From JACJWR01 sp964547485 (GTDB taxonomy: Bacteria; Actinomycetota; Actinomycetes; S36-B12; UBA10799), in assembly GCA_964547485.1 (NCBI GenBank), contig CAZJNU010000001.1, positions 73,882 through 137,881 of the forward strand: a DNA stretch of 64,000 bases. Direction: 5' to 3'. Under the pieces are notes generated by a model. That model was given only the letters and a program-made list of their open reading frames with translations, did not search any database and was not told the DNA's origin. This document shows, one piece after another, positions 24,182 through 32,793 of this stretch. Every line of letters begins with the position of its first letter. The stretch's first letter is position 1. The translations under genes were made by a program, and so were the position numbers.

Positions 24182-26635
24182 GTGACCCTCGATCAAGTTC
24201 CCGCCGACATTGAGCACGACCCGGCATATCTGGCAGACGAGTTCGTGAAGAACCTGCGCATGCACCAAGGGGTCTCGATCGACCGAGCCACCGAGAACGA
24301 CCTCTACCAGGCGCTGGGCATCACCGTGCGCAGCCTGCTGATGGACAACTGGTTGGAGCGGCTGCGCAGGCAACTTCAGAAGGGCCCGAAGGTTGTGGCC
24401 TACCTCAGTGCCGAGTATCTATTGGGACCGCAGCTCCTCAACAGCATGTTGGCCGATGACCTGGAAGGCCCGATGCGGGAGGCCCTCGCCTCCCTCGGAC
24501 TGGATCTCGACGACCTGGTCGCGGTCGAACCCGAGCCCGGCCTCGGCAACGGCGGCCTCGGTCGTCTGGCCGCCTGCTACATCGATTCGCTCGCCACCCT
24601 GGGGATCCCGGCGGTCGGCTATGGCATCCGCTACGAGTACGGCATCTTCCGGCAGGCGTTCGTCGACGGTCGGCAGGTGGAAATGCCGGACAAGTGGCTC
24701 GCCGGCGGGAATCCGTGGGAGTTTCCGCACACCCACATGACGCAGACCATCGGCTTCGGTGGCCACACCGAGAACCACGTGGACGCGCTCGGACAGTTGC
24801 GGACGGAGTGGATTCCGGATCGGACTGTCATCGCCGTGCCCTACAACTATCTCGTGCCGGGCTTCCGCAACGGTGTCGTCAACACCCTCCGGCTGTGGTC
24901 GGCGGAGTCGCCGGATGAATTCAATCTGGAGATCTTCAATGCCGGAGACTACGAGAATGCGGTCGGTCAGCAGGTGCGGGCGTCGAACCTGTCGAAGGTG
25001 CTCTACCCGGAGGATTCCACGCCACAGGGTAAAGAGCTGCGGCTATCCCAGCAGTACTTCTTCACAGCGGCATCGATCCGGGACTTCCTGGATCAGACTC
25101 TTCCGGCTGGATTCCCGCTGACTCGGCTGTCCGAACGCGTCATCTTCCAACTGAACGACACCCACCCGGTGATCGGCATCCCGGAAATGATGCGCATCCT
25201 GGTCGATGAGGAGCAGTTGGAGTGGGATGTCGCCTGGGCGATCGTCAACAAATCGTTCGCCTACACCTGTCACACCCTGATGCCGGAGGCGCTGGAGGTG
25301 TGGCCGGTGGAACTGATGTCACGGCTGCTACCCCGACACATGGAGATCATCTACGAGATCAACTCTCGTTTCCTCGCCGAGGTGCACGCCACCTTCCCCG
25401 GTGACGACGGGATCGTGGAACGGATGTCGATCATTTCCGAATACCCACAGCGTGGCGTCCGAATGGCACACCTCGCAGTTGTCGGTAGCAGCCGAGTGAA
25501 CGGTGTCGCCGAACTGCATTCGCAGTTGCTGCGAGACAAAGTGCTGGTCGACTTCTCGACTATGACGCCGGAGAAATTCACGAACGTCACCAACGGCATC
25601 ACCCCGCGCCGGTTCCTGCGGGTGGCGAACCCCGGCCTATCAGCCCTGATCACCGAAGCGATCGGACCGGGCTGGGAGATCGACCTCGAGCGGCTCAGGG
25701 AACTTGAACCGCTCGCCGACGATGCCGCCTTCCGCGCCCAGTTCGCAGAGATCAAGCAGGTCAACAAGGCCAAGCTGTCGAACCTGCTGGCCGAGCGGGA
25801 CGGCCTATCGGTGGATCCGGCAACCATGTTCGACGTGATGGTCAAGCGATTGCACGAGTACAAGCGACAGGTGCTCAAACTGCTGCACACCGTGACGCTC
25901 TACCAACGGATCAAGTCCGACCCGAACGCCGACGTGGTACCTCGGACCATCCTGTTCGGCGCCAAGGCCGCACCCGGATATGTAATGGCCAAACAGACCA
26001 TCGAACTGATCCTCGCCGTCGCTCGCGCCATCGATAACGACCCAGATGTGGCAGGCCGGCTCCGAATCGCGTTCCCGGCCAACTACAACGTGGTGCTGGC
26101 CCAGTCGATCGTGCCGGCCGCCGAACTCAGCGAGCAGATTTCGATGGCAGGCAAGGAAGCCTCCGGCACCGGCAATATGAAGTTCGCGCTCAATGGCGCG
26201 CTGACTATCGGCACGCTCGACGGCGCGAATGTTGAGATTCGGGAGTTGGTCGAGCCGGAGAACTTCTTCCTCTTCGGCTTGACGGAGGAACAGGCGAGCA
26301 AGGTGCAGGCCGCCGGTTACCGGCCCCGCAACTACTACGAGATGGATCCCGAACTGCACCGCGCCATCGATGCCCTCTCCGGCGGAGCACTGCTGAACGG
26401 CGCAACCGAGGCCGGACATGCGGTGATCGACCACTTGATGGAGAGCGATCCGTTCCTGGTGCTGGCCGACTACCGCGCCTACATCGACACCCAGGACCTC
26501 GTCGATATCAACTACCTGGACCAGGACGACTGGAATCGAAAGGCGATCCTGAACGTGGCCAGATCCGGTTACTTCTCCTCGGACCGCTCCATCCGGGACT
26601 ATCTTGAACGTATCTGGCACGCGACAGAGGGCTAG
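24182..26635 (+). CDS. glgP: Glycogen/maltodextrin phosphorylase
   Basis: Releases glucose-1-phosphate from alpha-1,4-glucans using pyridoxal phosphate. 817 residues, the usual bacterial length. Seen: AYLSAEYLLGPQLLNSML near residue 80, GLGNGGLGRLAACYIDS (about 120-137), FQLNDTHPVIG, DVMVKRLHEYKRQ, and the PLP-lysine motif ASGTGNMKFALNGALTIGTL (Lys at about 665). The GTG at 24182 is preferred because GAGAGG lies about 7 bp upstream; the frame extends to an ATG at 24131. In mycobacteria the divergent neighbour is glgE, but here that side is lost in the gap. Confidence 0.95.
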   Translation: MTLDQVPADIEHDPAYLADEFVKNLRMHQGVSIDRATENDLYQALGITVRSLLMDNWLERLRRQLQKGPKVVAYLSAEYLLGPQLLNSMLADDLEGPMREALASLGLDLDDLVAVEPEPGLGNGGLGRLAACYIDSLATLGIPAVGYGIRYEYGIFRQAFVDGRQVEMPDKWLAGGNPWEFPHTHMTQTIGFGGHTENHVDALGQLRTEWIPDRTVIAVPYNYLVPGFRNGVVNTLRLWSAESPDEFNLEIFNAGDYENAVGQQVRASNLSKVLYPEDSTPQGKELRLSQQYFFTAASIRDFLDQTLPAGFPLTRLSERVIFQLNDTHPVIGIPEMMRILVDEEQLEWDVAWAIVNKSFAYTCHTLMPEALEVWPVELMSRLLPRHMEIIYEINSRFLAEVHATFPGDDGIVERMSIISEYPQRGVRMAHLAVVGSSRVNGVAELHSQLLRDKVLVDFSTMTPEKFTNVTNGITPRRFLRVANPGLSALITEAIGPGWEIDLERLRELEPLADDAAFRAQFAEIKQVNKAKLSNLLAERDGLSVDPATMFDVMVKRLHEYKRQVLKLLHTVTLYQRIKSDPNADVVPRTILFGAKAAPGYVMAKQTIELILAVARAIDNDPDVAGRLRIAFPANYNVVLAQSIVPAAELSEQISMAGKEASGTGNMKFALNGALTIGTLDGANVEIRELVEPENFFLFGLTEEQASKVQAAGYRPRNYYEMDPELHRAIDALSGGALLNGATEAGHAVIDHLMESDPFLVLADYRAYIDTQDLVDINYLDQDDWNRKAILNVARSGYFSSDRSIRDYLERIWHATEG

Positions 26636-26670
26636 GGCGGAAGTCCCGCTAGCCACGAGAGGGGACTGCA

Positions 26671-27129
26671 GTGAGTGATTCCTCCCAGCCACCGGGCTCC
26701 GGTGGCATCAGGGCGAGCGACAGCGACCGAGAGGCCACCGTGCTCATCCTCAACAAGGCGTTGGGCGACGGTCGGATCAACGCCAGCGAACATGACCAAC
26801 GAATGTCGGCGGCCTATGCTGCGGTGACGATGGGCGAGTTGACGCGACTGACGTCCGACCTGCCCGCCACGCCGCCACCGCCGCCGGGACCGCCCGCGGT
26901 CTCGCACTACACACCAGCTGAACTGCAGTCCAACGCTGGCTCCGGAATGCGGGCGATGTGGTTGTCCTGGCTCGGGGTGTCGGTGTTCATGATTGCGATC
27001 TGGCTGGTGGGCATCTTGACTAGCGATCCCATCCAATGGCAGGGCTTCTGGCCGCTCTGGGTGATCGTCCCCTGGGGGGCAGTGATATTGATGCGCACTA
27101 TTATCGACTCCGGGAACAACCAGCGCTGA
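26671..27129 (+). CDS. DUF1707 protein with two membrane helices
   Basis: 152 residues. The N-terminal IRASDSDREATVLILNKALGDGRINASEHDQRM is the DUF1707 signature, followed by LTRLTSDLP and a proline run. Two hydrophobic helices (about 93-113 and 121-140) follow, so the domain is membrane-anchored with a cytoplasmic N-terminus. Start is GTG with GAGAGGGG upstream. A role in signalling or cell-envelope homeostasis is often guessed but not shown. Confidence 0.85.
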   Translation: MSDSSQPPGSGGIRASDSDREATVLILNKALGDGRINASEHDQRMSAAYAAVTMGELTRLTSDLPATPPPPPGPPAVSHYTPAELQSNAGSGMRAMWLSWLGVSVFMIAIWLVGILTSDPIQWQGFWPLWVIVPWGAVILMRTIIDSGNNQR

Positions 27130-27138
27130 CCGAGGTCC

Positions 27139-27188
27139 ACATGTAGTTCGGCCCGCAACCCCGCTGGGTTGCGGGCCGAACTACATGT
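27139..27188. terminator. Bidirectional hairpin, perfect 22-bp stem
   Basis: 27139-27160 pairs with 27167-27188 round a 6-base loop. It lies between the stops of two convergent genes, so it serves both strands. There is no U-tract. Confidence 0.75.
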
Positions 27189-27206
27189 CAGGTTGTGCGG
27201 CTGGCC

Positions 27207-28019
27207 TCAGGCGCAGGCCCAGGGGCCCCAGCCGGCGCTCTGGTAGTAGTTGTACGCCACCAGGTCCTGCGCCCACTTCGGCGCCTGATCGGCGGTACCG
27301 GCCCAGCGGCCGCCACCGGCTCCGAGCCAGCTGCCATAGGCGAACTGCCAGGCACCGTAGTAGCCGTTACCGGTATTGATGCCGTAGTTGCCACCGGACT
27401 CGCAGGCCACAACTGACAGGGCCTTCGACGTGTTAGCCCAGTTGGCGGCCTCGAGGATCCTTGAGATGTCGCCTTCCGACAGAGCGTAGGCCGAAATGGT
27501 GGCGGGGCTGATCCCGACCGAACGGGCCAGCGCGGCCAGGCGTTCGGCGTTCCGTGCGGCCTTCTCTGCGCGCCAGGCGTCAGCCGCAGCCTTGGTGGCG
27601 GCGTTGATGGCCCGGGTACGTGCCCGAGTGGCGTCGTTGAAGGCCTTCAAGCTGGCGACGTGGGCCTTGCGGGCGTCGGTGAGTTCGGCGTACAGCGCCG
27701 CTCGCTCTTCGTCGGTCGTGGCAGCACCGAGCTTCACCTTCAGGGCACCCACGGTCCAGCCGGCCTGCAGGTAGGCGTTGCGTGCCTGAATCCAGCGCTG
27801 GTGCGCAGCGGCACGCGCCACGGCGGCCCGCTTCGCCACCAGGGCGGCACGGTTGGCCGACTGGCGTGGCGTGAAACTGGCCGCGCTGACAGCGGACGAC
27901 GCGGTCGTCGCCTGAGTGGCAGACGCCACCGGAGCGGCGGTCGCCGGTGCGGCTGCGAGGCCGACCGCGAGCGCACCGGAGGCGAGCAGGGTAGAGGTAC
28001 CGATCAATGCTTTTCGCAC
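27207..28019 (-). CDS. Secreted Rpf/transglycosylase-like protein
   Basis: About 270 residues. A signal peptide (VRKALIGTSTLLASGALAVG, cleavage after ATAAP) is followed by a long Ala/Arg-rich helical region (about 50-190). The C-terminal domain, about 75 residues, reads VVACESGGNYGINTGNGYYG then AWQFAYGSWLGAGGGRWAG and ends GWGPWACA, the pattern of resuscitation-promoting-factor-like peptidoglycan hydrolases. The Glu in ACESGGN is the catalytic acid. GTG 28019 is chosen because AGGA lies 6-7 bp before it and it begins the signal peptide. Probably involved in wall remodelling or regrowth. Confidence 0.88.
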   Translation of the reverse strand: MRKALIGTSTLLASGALAVGLAAAPATAAPVASATQATTASSAVSAASFTPRQSANRAALVAKRAAVARAAAHQRWIQARNAYLQAGWTVGALKVKLGAATTDEERAALYAELTDARKAHVASLKAFNDATRARTRAINAATKAAADAWRAEKAARNAERLAALARSVGISPATISAYALSEGDISRILEAANWANTSKALSVVACESGGNYGINTGNGYYGAWQFAYGSWLGAGGGRWAGTADQAPKWAQDLVAYNYYQSAGWGPWACA

Positions 28020-28298
28020 GAGAATCCTTTGTCGTTGGTCCCCTCGCACACGACCGCGAAAGGCACGGCGCAGGGTGGTCTCAGGGGCGAACACTGGGCG
28101 GTTTACGCCCGGCCCATGCGGTGCCATCTGGATCGGTCACCGCTGGATCTGTCTATGACCGTAGGCGTGGATTCGCCCGCCTCACAACTCCGCCAGCCGG
28201 AGCTGTGGATGATTCATGCCTGACAGGTGAGGCAGATCACCCCGGGCGTCAACGAACCTTGGCTGTTCGGTCGAGGCCAGTTGATGGGCCTCGACCGG

Positions 28299-28742
28299 TC
28301 AGCCCTCAGGTAGTCCGTCCAGCACGCCGGGCTGCCAGCCGGGTTCAGCCAATTCGAAGCCGGCGAAGTTGAACCCCGGCGCCACGACGCAGCCGACCAG
28401 GCTCCACCGGCCGGTGGACCTTGCCGCCTGCCAGGCGCCAGCGGGCACAACAGCCTGCGGGGATAGACCTGGCTCATTGCCGATCAACAGCTCACGTCTG
28501 GCGTCCGCCGTGACGATCTGCAGGGCCAGCGGATCGCCGGCGTGAAACAGCCAGTGCTCGTCCGCATCCACCCGGTGCCAGTGACTGTTCTCGCCAGCTC
28601 CCAGCAGAAACAGGATTGAGGTGCTCGCCGGACGTTCACCGGGGGATCCCGACGCGCGGTAAGTCTCGCGGAACCAGCCGCCCTCTGGGTGTGGCGCAAG
28701 CGAATACTCCGCGACAATCTCGGCTGCGCTCCGATCGTCCAT
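28299..28742 (-). CDS. Cupin, DUF985 family
   Basis: 147 residues, a single beta-barrel. Family blocks: LAPHPEGGWFRETYR, STSILFLLGAGENSHWHRVDADEHW (metal-type His and Glu), LSPQAVVPAGAWQAAR and GFELAEPGW. The function of the family is unknown; some members bind sugar-like ligands. It lies downstream of a PIG-L fragment on the same strand, with 56 bp between. Confidence 0.9.
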   Translation of the reverse strand: MDDRSAAEIVAEYSLAPHPEGGWFRETYRASGSPGERPASTSILFLLGAGENSHWHRVDADEHWLFHAGDPLALQIVTADARRELLIGNEPGLSPQAVVPAGAWQAARSTGRWSLVGCVVAPGFNFAGFELAEPGWQPGVLDGLPEG

Positions 28743-28798
28743 CTCCACCTCGACCAACTCTCTCCCGTCAGCATCGGGCAGCTGTGCCCTGCCGTGAT

Positions 28799-28982
28799 CT
28801 ATCCGAACAGTTCGACCGGCACGGCCGCACCCACTCCCGCTCGGACACCTACCTGTTCGCAGTATGCCCGGACGAATTCGGGATCGGCCATCGGATGGTC
28901 GCCCAATGCCTCCAGGTAGGAGCCATGAGCGCGCAACGATGCCACAGCGGCATCCAGGTGCCCGCTGACATCGACAGCGTGG
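28799..28982 (-). CDS. PIG-L-type deacetylase, C-terminal fragment
   Basis: About 60 codons running from the gap to a TAG. The product reads HAVDVSGHLDAAVASLRAHG, then SYLEALGDHPMADPEFVRAY, and ends AAVPVELFG. This fits the C-terminus of LmbE/PIG-L deacetylases (helix with Ala-His, then the terminal strand). The metal-binding HPDDE motif would be in the missing part, so the call is tentative. Confidence 0.5.
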
Positions 28983-29082
28983 NNNNNNNNNNNNNNNNNN
29001 NNNNNNNNNNNNNNNNNNNNNNNNNNNNNNNNNNNNNNNNNNNNNNNNNNNNNNNNNNNNNNNNNNNNNNNNNNNNNNNNNN
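28983..29082. other. Assembly gap (100 N)
   Basis: Exactly 100 N placeholder. It interrupts one or two minus-strand genes. Confidence 0.98.
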
Positions 29083-29291
29083 GCCTCCGCCAGCACCTCG
29101 TCCGACGGCATCACCTCGAGGAAGTCGACCACCGCATCCACCGCGGTCAGTTCCGCGAGGGTGTAGGCCCCGAGCGGTACCGGACCCGTGCTCACCAGGT
29201 GGACGACGGCGGCCACCAGCCCCTCCGGGACGGAGGCGGCCGGAACGGATCCGTCACCCGAAGTTGCCGGATTCCCAGTTGACTCACTCAT
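29083..29291 (-). CDS. N-terminal fragment of a hypothetical protein
   Basis: About 69 codons from ATG 29291 to the gap. A Ser/Gly-rich leader precedes a helical segment VPEGLVAAVVHLVSTGP and TLAELTAVDAVVDFLEVM. No family recognised. Its start overlaps the end of the preceding gene by 8 bp, so the two are co-translated. It does not look like the start of a PIG-L protein, so at least two genes are broken at this gap. Confidence 0.5.
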
Positions 29292-30252
29292 CGATTCCCT
29301 CTTCGGTGTCGGACTTCGGCTCAGACGTGGCGGCCGTCGCCGTGGGTGGCCTTGACGTGGAGGCCGTTGAGGTGGCGATCGGCGTGCCCAAGTCCAGGGT
29401 TCGGGGCAGCGTTCCCGATTCGGCCAGAATGGCGGCGGCGACCCGCGCGGGTGTCTCGGTCACCCAGACATCGGAATTGCCGAACAGACCCCGACCTGCT
29501 CGACCGCTCAAGGTTCCGCCGATCTCGGCGAGGGGATCGACCCGATCAGGCGGGGGAAACCTGTGGGCCAGGTCCGCTGAGGCCGAGGTGACATCGTCGT
29601 CATCCTCCAGTTGGTGCAACGTGGCACGGACAGACTCGGCCACACCGGCCGGCACGCCGACCGCCACCGCCAGTCCCGGCGACAGATATAGGGGACGCCG
29701 CTCGGTGACCTTGGACAGGCCCCACGGCCCGACATTGCTACGGGTGATTCGGTACACGATGTAGTCCATCAGGTGTCGAACATCGGACATCGTCGGCAGC
29801 TTCTTACCTTTGCCCATCGCGGCCGGCGTCTTCTCGAGTTGAACCCACGTCCCCTGCGCAGTTCGGCCGTGCAGTTTCTCCCGAACGACTGGGCCGCGCA
29901 TTCCGATATCCGGATACTTGGTCTTGTCGACGGTTCGGTGATGGCTGGAGATGCGGTCGTGACTGACCCCGGCGAACCGCCAAGCGTCGTACAGGTCCGG
30001 GTCGTCGACCAGCACATGTCCGCCACAGAGAACATCGCGGAGCTGAGGCACCTGCAGCCCGTGGTGGGCAAGGTCCACGATGATCGTGGCCTCTTCCGGG
30101 CTGAGCCGCTGGGCCGCCACCAACAATCCCTTGCGATAGGTGCCGACCTTCGCGGTGATTTCGATCAGCAGCCGCACCCTGGTTCGGACCAGTTCGGTCT
30201 GCTGCTGGGTCAGTGGCGTCGGAGCCACTTCCGGCTGTTCGGACGCATCCAC
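29284..30252 (-). CDS. Conserved-looking protein of unknown family
   Basis: 322 residues, soluble. Residues 15-110 are helical and include GTYRKGLLVAAQRLSPEEA. A central basic block (VSHDRISSHHRTVDKTKYPD, then MGKGKKLPTMSDVRHLMDYI) is followed by an acidic stretch and an Ala/Thr-rich C-terminal tail. No catalytic signature is recognised. It is translationally coupled to the truncated gene downstream by an 8-bp overlap. Codon use is like its neighbours. Confidence 0.6.
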   Translation of the reverse strand: MDASEQPEVAPTPLTQQQTELVRTRVRLLIEITAKVGTYRKGLLVAAQRLSPEEATIIVDLAHHGLQVPQLRDVLCGGHVLVDDPDLYDAWRFAGVSHDRISSHHRTVDKTKYPDIGMRGPVVREKLHGRTAQGTWVQLEKTPAAMGKGKKLPTMSDVRHLMDYIVYRITRSNVGPWGLSKVTERRPLYLSPGLAVAVGVPAGVAESVRATLHQLEDDDDVTSASADLAHRFPPPDRVDPLAEIGGTLSGRAGRGLFGNSDVWVTETPARVAAAILAESGTLPRTLDLGTPIATSTASTSRPPTATAATSEPKSDTEEGIDE

Positions 30253-30288
30253 AGCCGGAGTCTACGTGGACGCCCCTGACCCACGCTG

Positions 30289-31884
30289 CTAGTAGGCCTC
30301 CCAGATGCTGGTCGCGATCTTGCCCAGATCCTCATTAGCCGCGAACACACCCTGGATATCGCTGAACATGGCCTGGTTCATGATGATCGTGACCGTCAAT
30401 TGCCGGCCCGACTTGGCCGTGATGTAGCCACCCAGCGCCTTCGTCTCCAGCCTCAACCTATTGTTGAGCAGGTCGGCCGCGCCCAAGGTGCCGGTCTTCG
30501 CCGACACCTTTCCCTTGGCCGGGCTGTCGACCTGGACAGTGGCGATGGAGCCGTCGACACCCATCGTCGGCAGCGCCGCGCGCCATGCGGCCGCATCCGG
30601 TCGGGCCGCGAACACCCGTTGAAGTTGACTCTCGCTAGCCGCGGTGATGAAGTTCCCGGGCAGTCCGGAGCCGTCGACGAGCGAGGCCTGCAGCGGGTCG
30701 ATGCCCGCCTTGGACAGCACCTTGGCCAACTGCGGGAAGCCGTCGTCGCAGTCCTTGCTGCCAGCCGCCACCGCAAGCAGGCAGATCTGCGTCTGCGCGC
30801 CCCGGTTATAGCTGATCTTCAGGATGTAGGTGGCGTTTTGGTCGTAGCTGAGTCCCTCCAGCGTCGCCGCCTTCGGCAGTTTGGCAACCTCGGCCTCCGA
30901 CCCAAGTCCGGCGACGGTGTTGGCCTGCGTGGCTGACGCCGACACCGTCACTCCGGCCCGCTGCAACGCCTCGATGAAGGCTGTCCGAGCGAACGTCGCC
31001 GGGTCGGTGAGATGCCAGACATTCAGCGTCGGCGGGCTGTCGGCTGCGATCGTGCCGGTCGTGGTGATGATGCCGTTCTTTGTCGATGAGACCGCGATCT
31101 TCGTGGGCCCACCGGCCGGCACCGTCGTCACCTTGTTGTCGACCGTCCATGGTGCGACCTCTGGACGCATCTTGAAGGTGGAGGGTTGACCGGCCTGTCC
31201 GGGTGTGGTGACGATGTCGATCAAGTTGTTATTGATCACAATCGGCGAGACCGGACCGTCCTCCTCTCCGAGATCCTTCGTCACGAACAGCCGGTCGTCT
31301 ACCTCGACCCGGCCGCTGACATTGGTGATCCCGGAGGCCTTCACCTGCTGGGCCAACTTGTCCAATCCGGCGAGCGGGTTGTTGTCCGCGATGGTGGCGC
31401 CTGGGATCGCGTTCGCATCGTTGTGGTCCAGGTTGGTGAAGACGACCTTGCCGTCTGGTCCTGTCTGCCCGCCCATCGTGATGTCGCCCTTGGCAACCAG
31501 GATCAGGTCGCCGGTCAACTGCCCATTCGCGACCGTGCCGGTGTGCACCACCGGCGTCACAATCCGGGAGTCCGGTCCGAACTGCAGCCAACCGCCACCG
31601 ACGCTGTAGGTCTTCGTCACGGAGGCCGGTTCTAGGAACGCGCCGGTGTTGTAGTTGACCAACGCCTCACCGGAGCCCACGTCGGTGACCGAGATCGCCC
31701 AAGTGGCATGGGAATAGGGCGGCGAGTTCATGATGTCAACCACCTGCTGGTTCAGCCCGGGTATCGCACTCGCACTCGCACTCGAACTGGCCTGGCTGTT
31801 CGCCGAACTCGAGCAGCCGGCTAGTGCGACCGCCGCGGCGGTGACGCCAACCGCGACCACTGAGAACCTCCGGTTATGCGCCAT
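30289..31884 (-). CDS. dacB: D-alanyl-D-alanine carboxypeptidase/endopeptidase (PBP4 type), lipoprotein
   Basis: 531 residues, peptidase family S13. A lipobox (VALAGCSSS, Cys24) suggests membrane-anchored export. The active-site tetrad SVTK (88-91) lies in LEPASVTKTYSV, and the third motif KTG lies in VSAKTGTLGAADLL (about 460). The second motif region reads VDGSGLPGNF, so the usual SxN Asn is displaced. It trims peptidoglycan stem peptides or cross-links. Start ATG 31884 fits the signal peptide; a longer frame to 31989 overlaps the upstream gene and is unlikely. Confidence 0.9.
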   Translation of the reverse strand: MAHNRRFSVVAVGVTAAAVALAGCSSSANSQASSSASASAIPGLNQQVVDIMNSPPYSHATWAISVTDVGSGEALVNYNTGAFLEPASVTKTYSVGGGWLQFGPDSRIVTPVVHTGTVANGQLTGDLILVAKGDITMGGQTGPDGKVVFTNLDHNDANAIPGATIADNNPLAGLDKLAQQVKASGITNVSGRVEVDDRLFVTKDLGEEDGPVSPIVINNNLIDIVTTPGQAGQPSTFKMRPEVAPWTVDNKVTTVPAGGPTKIAVSSTKNGIITTTGTIAADSPPTLNVWHLTDPATFARTAFIEALQRAGVTVSASATQANTVAGLGSEAEVAKLPKAATLEGLSYDQNATYILKISYNRGAQTQICLLAVAAGSKDCDDGFPQLAKVLSKAGIDPLQASLVDGSGLPGNFITAASESQLQRVFAARPDAAAWRAALPTMGVDGSIATVQVDSPAKGKVSAKTGTLGAADLLNNRLRLETKALGGYITAKSGRQLTVTIIMNQAMFSDIQGVFAANEDLGKIATSIWEAY

Positions 31885-31924
31885 CCCAATGTGCCTTCCG
31901 CTCGAGTGGACAGTGGGTCGAACC

Positions 31925-32677
31925 CTACTGGTTACCGGAGGATCCGAGGCCGCCTGCTGGGAACTTGGACTCGTGGCCGATCTGGTCAACCGACTCAGCG
32001 GGGGTTCCGCCGATCAGCGGTATCAGCGCGATCGAGAAGATGACCGCCGCCAGCAGTAACGGCCAGAACACGTCGAAGCTCAACAGAAATGCGCCCAGCG
32101 CAGCACTGACCACGAACAGGCTGACCGACAGAGTGCGGCGACGCCAGTTGCGGCTGTCACCACCGGCCGGTCGGGAGTCGGCGATGATGGCAGTCAGGGT
32201 GAGGGTCATCACGTTGGTCGCCAGATCGGGGATGCCATGGACTCGAACCATGGCGTTCTGGATACCCATCGCGAACGCCAGCAGCGCCACGACCACCAGC
32301 CCGATGCCGTTGCTGTCGTCCGGACTCCCGACCGCCGAGATGACAACCGCCGCCACGATCAGCAACCACTCGAAGGCGAACCCGAGACGGCGCTCTCGAA
32401 TCTGGGCGGAACCGCGCAGCAGCCGACCACCGCCCAAGGCACCGAGGGCGAAGGCCGCCAATGGCAGCAGAAACTTGGTGGTGTCCTCAACGGGATCGCC
32501 GGAACCTACGGTGAAGGCCATCAGGAGCAGATTGCCGGTCATGATCTCGGCGAAGACCCCACCGACAGCGAGGAAGCAGACGGCGTCCAGCAATCCGCAA
32601 ATCGCCGTGATCAGGTACAACCCCGTGGTGTAGGTGCGCAGCGTGCCCGCGGTGTGCGTGCGCAGCGTTCCGAACAT
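31925..32677 (-). CDS. DUF1275 (YoaK-like) membrane protein
   Basis: About 250 residues with six or so membrane helices. Family features: DAVCFLAVGGVFAEIMTGN (the first-helix motif with Thr-Gly-Asn) and AMGIQNAMVRVHGIPDLATN. The N-terminus carries two imperfect copies of GTLRTYT, from a small DNA duplication. Function unknown; a transporter has been suggested for the family. ATG 32677 is preferred over 32722. Confidence 0.85.
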   Translation of the reverse strand: MFGTLRTHTAGTLRTYTTGLYLITAICGLLDAVCFLAVGGVFAEIMTGNLLLMAFTVGSGDPVEDTTKFLLPLAAFALGALGGGRLLRGSAQIRERRLGFAFEWLLIVAAVVISAVGSPDDSNGIGLVVVALLAFAMGIQNAMVRVHGIPDLATNVMTLTLTAIIADSRPAGGDSRNWRRRTLSVSLFVVSAALGAFLLSFDVFWPLLLAAVIFSIALIPLIGGTPAESVDQIGHESKFPAGGLGSSGNQ

Positions 32678-32793
32678 TCGGCAAGTATGACGGGCGGGTG
32701 CGACAACAGGTTCAGCCATCACTCCGGCCAGCGAAACGAGCGGGAGGCTGGGATGGTGGAGGTAGTCGGTGGCAGCGAGCGGAGGTGGCAGGT

